In this document: positions 12,873-13,374 of the stretch, piece by piece
How positions within the stretch are numbered: position 1 is the stretch's first letter
How the letters are laid out: each line of letters begins with the position of its first letter
The notes under the pieces: generated by a model
Database searches by the model: none
Told to the model about the DNA's origin: nothing
What the model saw: only the letters and a program-made list of their open reading frames with translations
Translations under genes and position numbers: made by a program
Source: Prevotella sp. CAG:1320
GTDB taxonomy: Bacteria > Bacteroidota > Bacteroidia > Bacteroidales > Bacteroidaceae
Length of the DNA: 13,374 nt
Reading direction: 5' to 3'
Assembly (NCBI GenBank): GCA_000435635.1
Contig: FR882098.1
Coordinates: forward strand, 9,616 to 22,989

Positions 12873-13374
12873 ATGAGCAAAGGCAAACTTTCCATTCTTA
12901 TGATGGCCGCCTCCCTCTCGCTCTCCTGCCCGCAGGCCAGGGGGCAAGAGGGGATGGACCAGTTCATCGACGAGCTGATGGCCAAGATGACCGTAGAGGA
13001 GAAAATAGGGCAGCTGCACCTGATGGCCGCGGGCGACATCACCACGGGCAACGCGGTCAGCTCCCCCCTGGGGGAGGACATCGCGGGGGGCAGGCTGGGC
13101 GGCGTGTTCAACGTGAAGGGCGTGGAGAAGATACGCGCCCTGCAGGACATCGCCGTCCGCCGCTCCAGGCTGGGCATACCGCTGATAGTGGGCATGGACG
13201 TGATACACGGCTACGAGACCGTGTTCCCCATCCCCCTCGCGCTGGCCGCCTCGTGGGACATGGAGGCCATCGAGCGGTCCGCCCGCGTGGCCGCCAGGGA
13301 GTGCTCGGCCGACGGCATCTGCTGGACCTTCTCCCCCATGGTGGACGTGGCGGTAGACCAGCGGTGGGGCCGCG
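12873..13374 (+). CDS. glycoside hydrolase family 3 beta-glucosidase (BglX-like), 5' part only
   Basis: This gene encodes a secreted GH3 enzyme that removes terminal beta-linked glucose or similar sugars from oligosaccharides, probably in the periplasm. The first 167 residues are visible and the gene runs off the right edge; full proteins are typically about 750 residues. Residues 1-25 form a signal peptide (basic start, hydrophobic core, ending near ARGQE); C19 does not sit in a convincing lipobox. The catalytic-domain start is seen as LMAKMTVEEKIGQLHLM (35-51), then GRLGGVFN, and the substrate-binding block GMDVIHGYETVFPIPLALAASWD. The block usually read as DPRWGR is DQRWGR here. The nucleophile region lies beyond the window. 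The ATG has no Shine-Dalgarno, which is common in this phylum. Confidence 0.9.
   Translation, partial: MSKGKLSILMMAASLSLSCPQARGQEGMDQFIDELMAKMTVEEKIGQLHLMAAGDITTGNAVSSPLGEDIAGGRLGGVFNVKGVEKIRALQDIAVRRSRLGIPLIVGMDVIHGYETVFPIPLALAASWDMEAIERSARVAARECSADGICWTFSPMVDVAVDQRWGR

Overview
The window looks like Bacteroidales chromosome, of Prevotella/Bacteroides type; the genus cannot be fixed from sequence alone. Several intergenic regions carry the Bacteroidota promoter signature (TTTG, about 20 bp, TAnnTTTG or TAnnTTCG). Many genes lack a strong Shine-Dalgarno. The gene order RseC-RnfB-C-D-G-E-A-galE is, to my knowledge, typical of this order. Base composition becomes visibly GC-richer towards the right end (cysK, transporter, DUF6078, GH3).

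Layout. The left edge holds the 5' part of trmD (minus), divergent from a DUF554 membrane protein gene (plus), with two back-to-back promoters between them. DUF554 converges on a large minus-strand operon. The convergence point (about 1100-1367) holds nested inverted repeats and an array of six 22-bp units ending just before the galE stop codon. The operon is read from about 8521 down to 1368: a small acidic protein of unknown function, RseC, RnfB, RnfC, RnfD, RnfG, RnfE, RnfA and galE. Gaps are 30 bp or less and two junctions overlap, so I read it as one nine-gene transcript from a perfect-consensus promoter at 8528-8559. The Rnf proteins form the membrane ferredoxin:NAD+ oxidoreductase that couples electron transfer to ion pumping. 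The iron-sulfur ligands and candidate FMN-attachment threonines are visible.

Upstream, also on the minus strand, are serB (phosphoserine phosphatase with ACT domains) with its own probable promoter, and an overlapping pair made of an EamA-type transporter and cysK (cysteine synthase). Together these suggest a serine/cysteine theme. On the plus strand at the right edge are a DUF6078-family protein and the 5' part of a secreted GH3 beta-glucosidase. They are separated by about 260 bp with 24-bp tandem repeats and several GC-rich hairpins.

I found no mobile element, CRISPR array, rRNA or tRNA. I see no clearly new multi-gene system. The items most worth a second look are the acidic protein heading the Rnf operon, the two intergenic repeat regions, the altered flavinylation motifs in RnfG/RnfD, and the dinucleotide tract in the transporter leader.
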